Below, piece by piece: positions 5,840 through 7,066 of a stretch of DNA of 7,066 nucleotides. This DNA is from Caulobacteraceae bacterium. GTDB taxonomy: Bacteria > Pseudomonadota > Alphaproteobacteria > Caulobacterales > Caulobacteraceae. The position numbers were made by a program, and so were the translations under genes. The notes below the pieces were generated by a model. It saw nothing but the letters and a program-made list of their open reading frames with translations, did no database searches and had not been told where the DNA came from. The DNA lies in NCBI GenBank assembly GCA_025351125.1, contig JANXWN010000434.1, forward strand, positions 1 through 7,066, given 5' to 3'. The first letter of the stretch is position 1, and each line of letters begins with the position of its first letter.

Positions 5840-5850
5840 GTCTCGCAGTT

Positions 5851-7066
5851 CTATCCCTCAATTTTGATCGGCACGAACAAGGTCACGCCGCCGCGATTTA
5901 CGGCCAAGGGAATGCTGCTGCGACCCGCCTTTTTCCAGTCGCCCAAGGCCGTGGCCATATCACCGGTGGTCACAAGATCGCGATCGCCCGCGCGGACAAT
6001 CACGTCGCCGCGTTTGAGGCCCTTGTCGCCAGCGTCGGACGTTCCCTTAACGTCTTGGACCACGAGGCCGTGGACCTTCTCGCTCAGATTGAATTCTTGG
6101 CGAACCGCCGGATTTATCGGCGCCAACGACATTCCGAGGATCGGAGCGTGGGGCGCCGCGTGGGCCCCGCTGCCGCCGCTAGCGTCGCCGTCGCCGCCCG
6201 TAACGCCGCCGTTCTGCGCCAATTGCGCCTCGGTGGGGCGCGTGCCGGAGTGAATGTCTACGGATTTGGGCTTGCCGTCTCGGTATATTTCGAGATGCAG
6301 CACGTCGCCGGCATGGACCTTGGCGACCTCGCGGGTCAGTTCGGTGGCCGAGGTTACGGCGTGACCGTTGACCGAGACGACGACATCGCCGGGTTCGACG
6401 CCGGCGCGAGCGGCGGGTCCGGCCGGCACGAGGCCGGCGACCACGGCGCCTTTACGCCCGGCCAGACCCCACGAACTGGCCATTTCTTCGTTCAAGTCTT
6501 GGATGGTGGCCCCGATATAGCCGCGGGTGATGGTGTGGCCGCCCATTAACTGTTTGGTCACGGTCTCGGCAACGTCGGCGGGGATGTCAAAACCGATTCC
6601 CACCGAGCCGCCCGAGGGCGAGAAGATCGCGGTGTTCACACCGATGACCCGACCGTAGGTGTCGAAGGTCGGGCCGCCGGAATTGCCGCGATTGATGGGC
6701 GCGTCGATCTGGATGTAGTCGACAAACTTCTCGCCAATGTCGCGATTATAGGCCGAAACGATGCCCGCCGTCGCGGTGCCGCCCAAATCATAGGGGTTGC
6801 CGACCGCGAGCACCCAGTCGCCGACGCGAGGCCGGGCTTTGTTTTCAAAGCTGACGTATGGAAAATCATGGCCCTCGACGCGGATCACCGCCAGATCGGT
6901 GCCTTCGTCGCGACCGACCAGTGTGGCTTTTAACTCCGTGCCGTTTTTGAGCATCACCTTGATGTCCTCGGCATTCTCGATCACATGATTATTGGTCACT
7001 ATATAGCCGTCGGACGACACAAAAAAACCTGAACCGCTGGACATTTGCTTAGGCGGGCGGCGAGCG
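5851..7066 (-). CDS. degP: DegP/HtrA-family (Do-type) periplasmic serine endoprotease, N-terminus off window
   Basis: The frame is open through the right edge (residues ARRPPKQ precede the internal Met at 7044), so that Met is not the start and the signal peptide and first protease strands are missing. Counting from it, the trypsin-like domain keeps the whole triad: His20 in TNNHV, Asp50 in GTDLAVIRV, and Ser122 in GNSGGP. Two PDZ domains follow, at about 174-265 (RGYIGATIQDL, then GVEPGDVVVSVNG) and 300-395 (LGMSLAPI, then KGLKRGDVIVRAGDRDL), separated by a Gly/Ala-rich linker at about 279-297. The protein degrades or refolds misfolded envelope proteins; the two-PDZ Do architecture fits DegP, DegQ and MucD alike, so the symbol is at family level. 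Its C-terminus (VPIKIEG) is complete. The next gene on the same strand starts 153 nt downstream, with no strong terminator between. Confidence 0.93.
   Translation of the reverse strand, partial: ARRPPKQMSSGSGFFVSSDGYIVTNNHVIENAEDIKVMLKNGTELKATLVGRDEGTDLAVIRVEGHDFPYVSFENKARPRVGDWVLAVGNPYDLGGTATAGIVSAYNRDIGEKFVDYIQIDAPINRGNSGGPTFDTYGRVIGVNTAIFSPSGGSVGIGFDIPADVAETVTKQLMGGHTITRGYIGATIQDLNEEMASSWGLAGRKGAVVAGLVPAGPAARAGVEPGDVVVSVNGHAVTSATELTREVAKVHAGDVLHLEIYRDGKPKSVDIHSGTRPTEAQLAQNGGVTGGDGDASGGSGAHAAPHAPILGMSLAPINPAVRQEFNLSEKVHGLVVQDVKGTSDAGDKGLKRGDVIVRAGDRDLVTTGDMATALGDWKKAGRSSIPLAVNRGGVTLFVPIKIEG

Noticed and set aside
5722..6549. 275-codon open frame on the plus strand opposite degP
   Set aside because: It is antisense to the PDZ-domain half of the protease and has low-complexity Arg/Gly/Ala composition.

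Overview
The window is about 7.1 kb of GC-rich bacterial chromosome. The gene content (FAD oxidase of the alkyl-DHAP synthase type, class I style P450, beta-lactamase-fold hydrolase, Do-type protease) and the hairpin-forming intergenic repeats suggest an alphaproteobacterium. No rRNA or other phylogenetic marker is present, so that assignment is an inference. I see no RNA genes, CRISPR array, transposase, integrase or phage gene.

Layout, left to right. (1) 1-1048, minus strand: N-terminal 349 residues of a VAO-type FAD-linked oxidase, cut by the left edge. (2) 1049-1327: divergent intergenic region holding a locally AT-rich (about 40% GC), strongly palindromic element at 1077-1180. (3) 1328-2101, plus strand: an RsuA/RluB/RluF-type rRNA pseudouridine synthase, closest in motifs to RluF. 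(4) 2139-3284, minus: a serine hydrolase of the class C beta-lactamase/EstB fold, convergent with rluF across a 37-nt gap. (5) 3297-4532, minus: a complete 411-residue cytochrome P450, whose stop lies 12 nt before the hydrolase start. (6) 4533-4779: a non-coding region with a series of hairpins, one of which may terminate the next gene upstream on that strand. (7) 4780-5697, minus: a ketopantoate-reductase-fold (ApbA/PanE superfamily) protein that lacks the usual catalytic Lys and Asn. (8) 5698-5850: a short gap with one possible 39-codon ORF. (9) 5851 to the right edge, minus: a DegP/HtrA-type protease with an intact catalytic triad and two PDZ domains, missing its N-terminus.

How they may work together. 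The P450 and hydrolase probably form a two-gene unit (oxidation plus ester, lactone or amide hydrolysis of an unknown substrate). No ferredoxin or ferredoxin reductase gene is in view, so the electron donor must be encoded elsewhere. The DegP-type protease and RluF are housekeeping genes (envelope quality control and 23S rRNA modification) with no evident link to the P450 pair.

I do not see a convincing new multi-gene system. The most notable structure is the 1077-1180 element, in which three inverted repeats share bases so that some folds exclude others. A second hairpin series lies at 4635-4761. Both look like dispersed intergenic repeats rather than one-off regulatory sites, but that needs a genome-wide search to settle.
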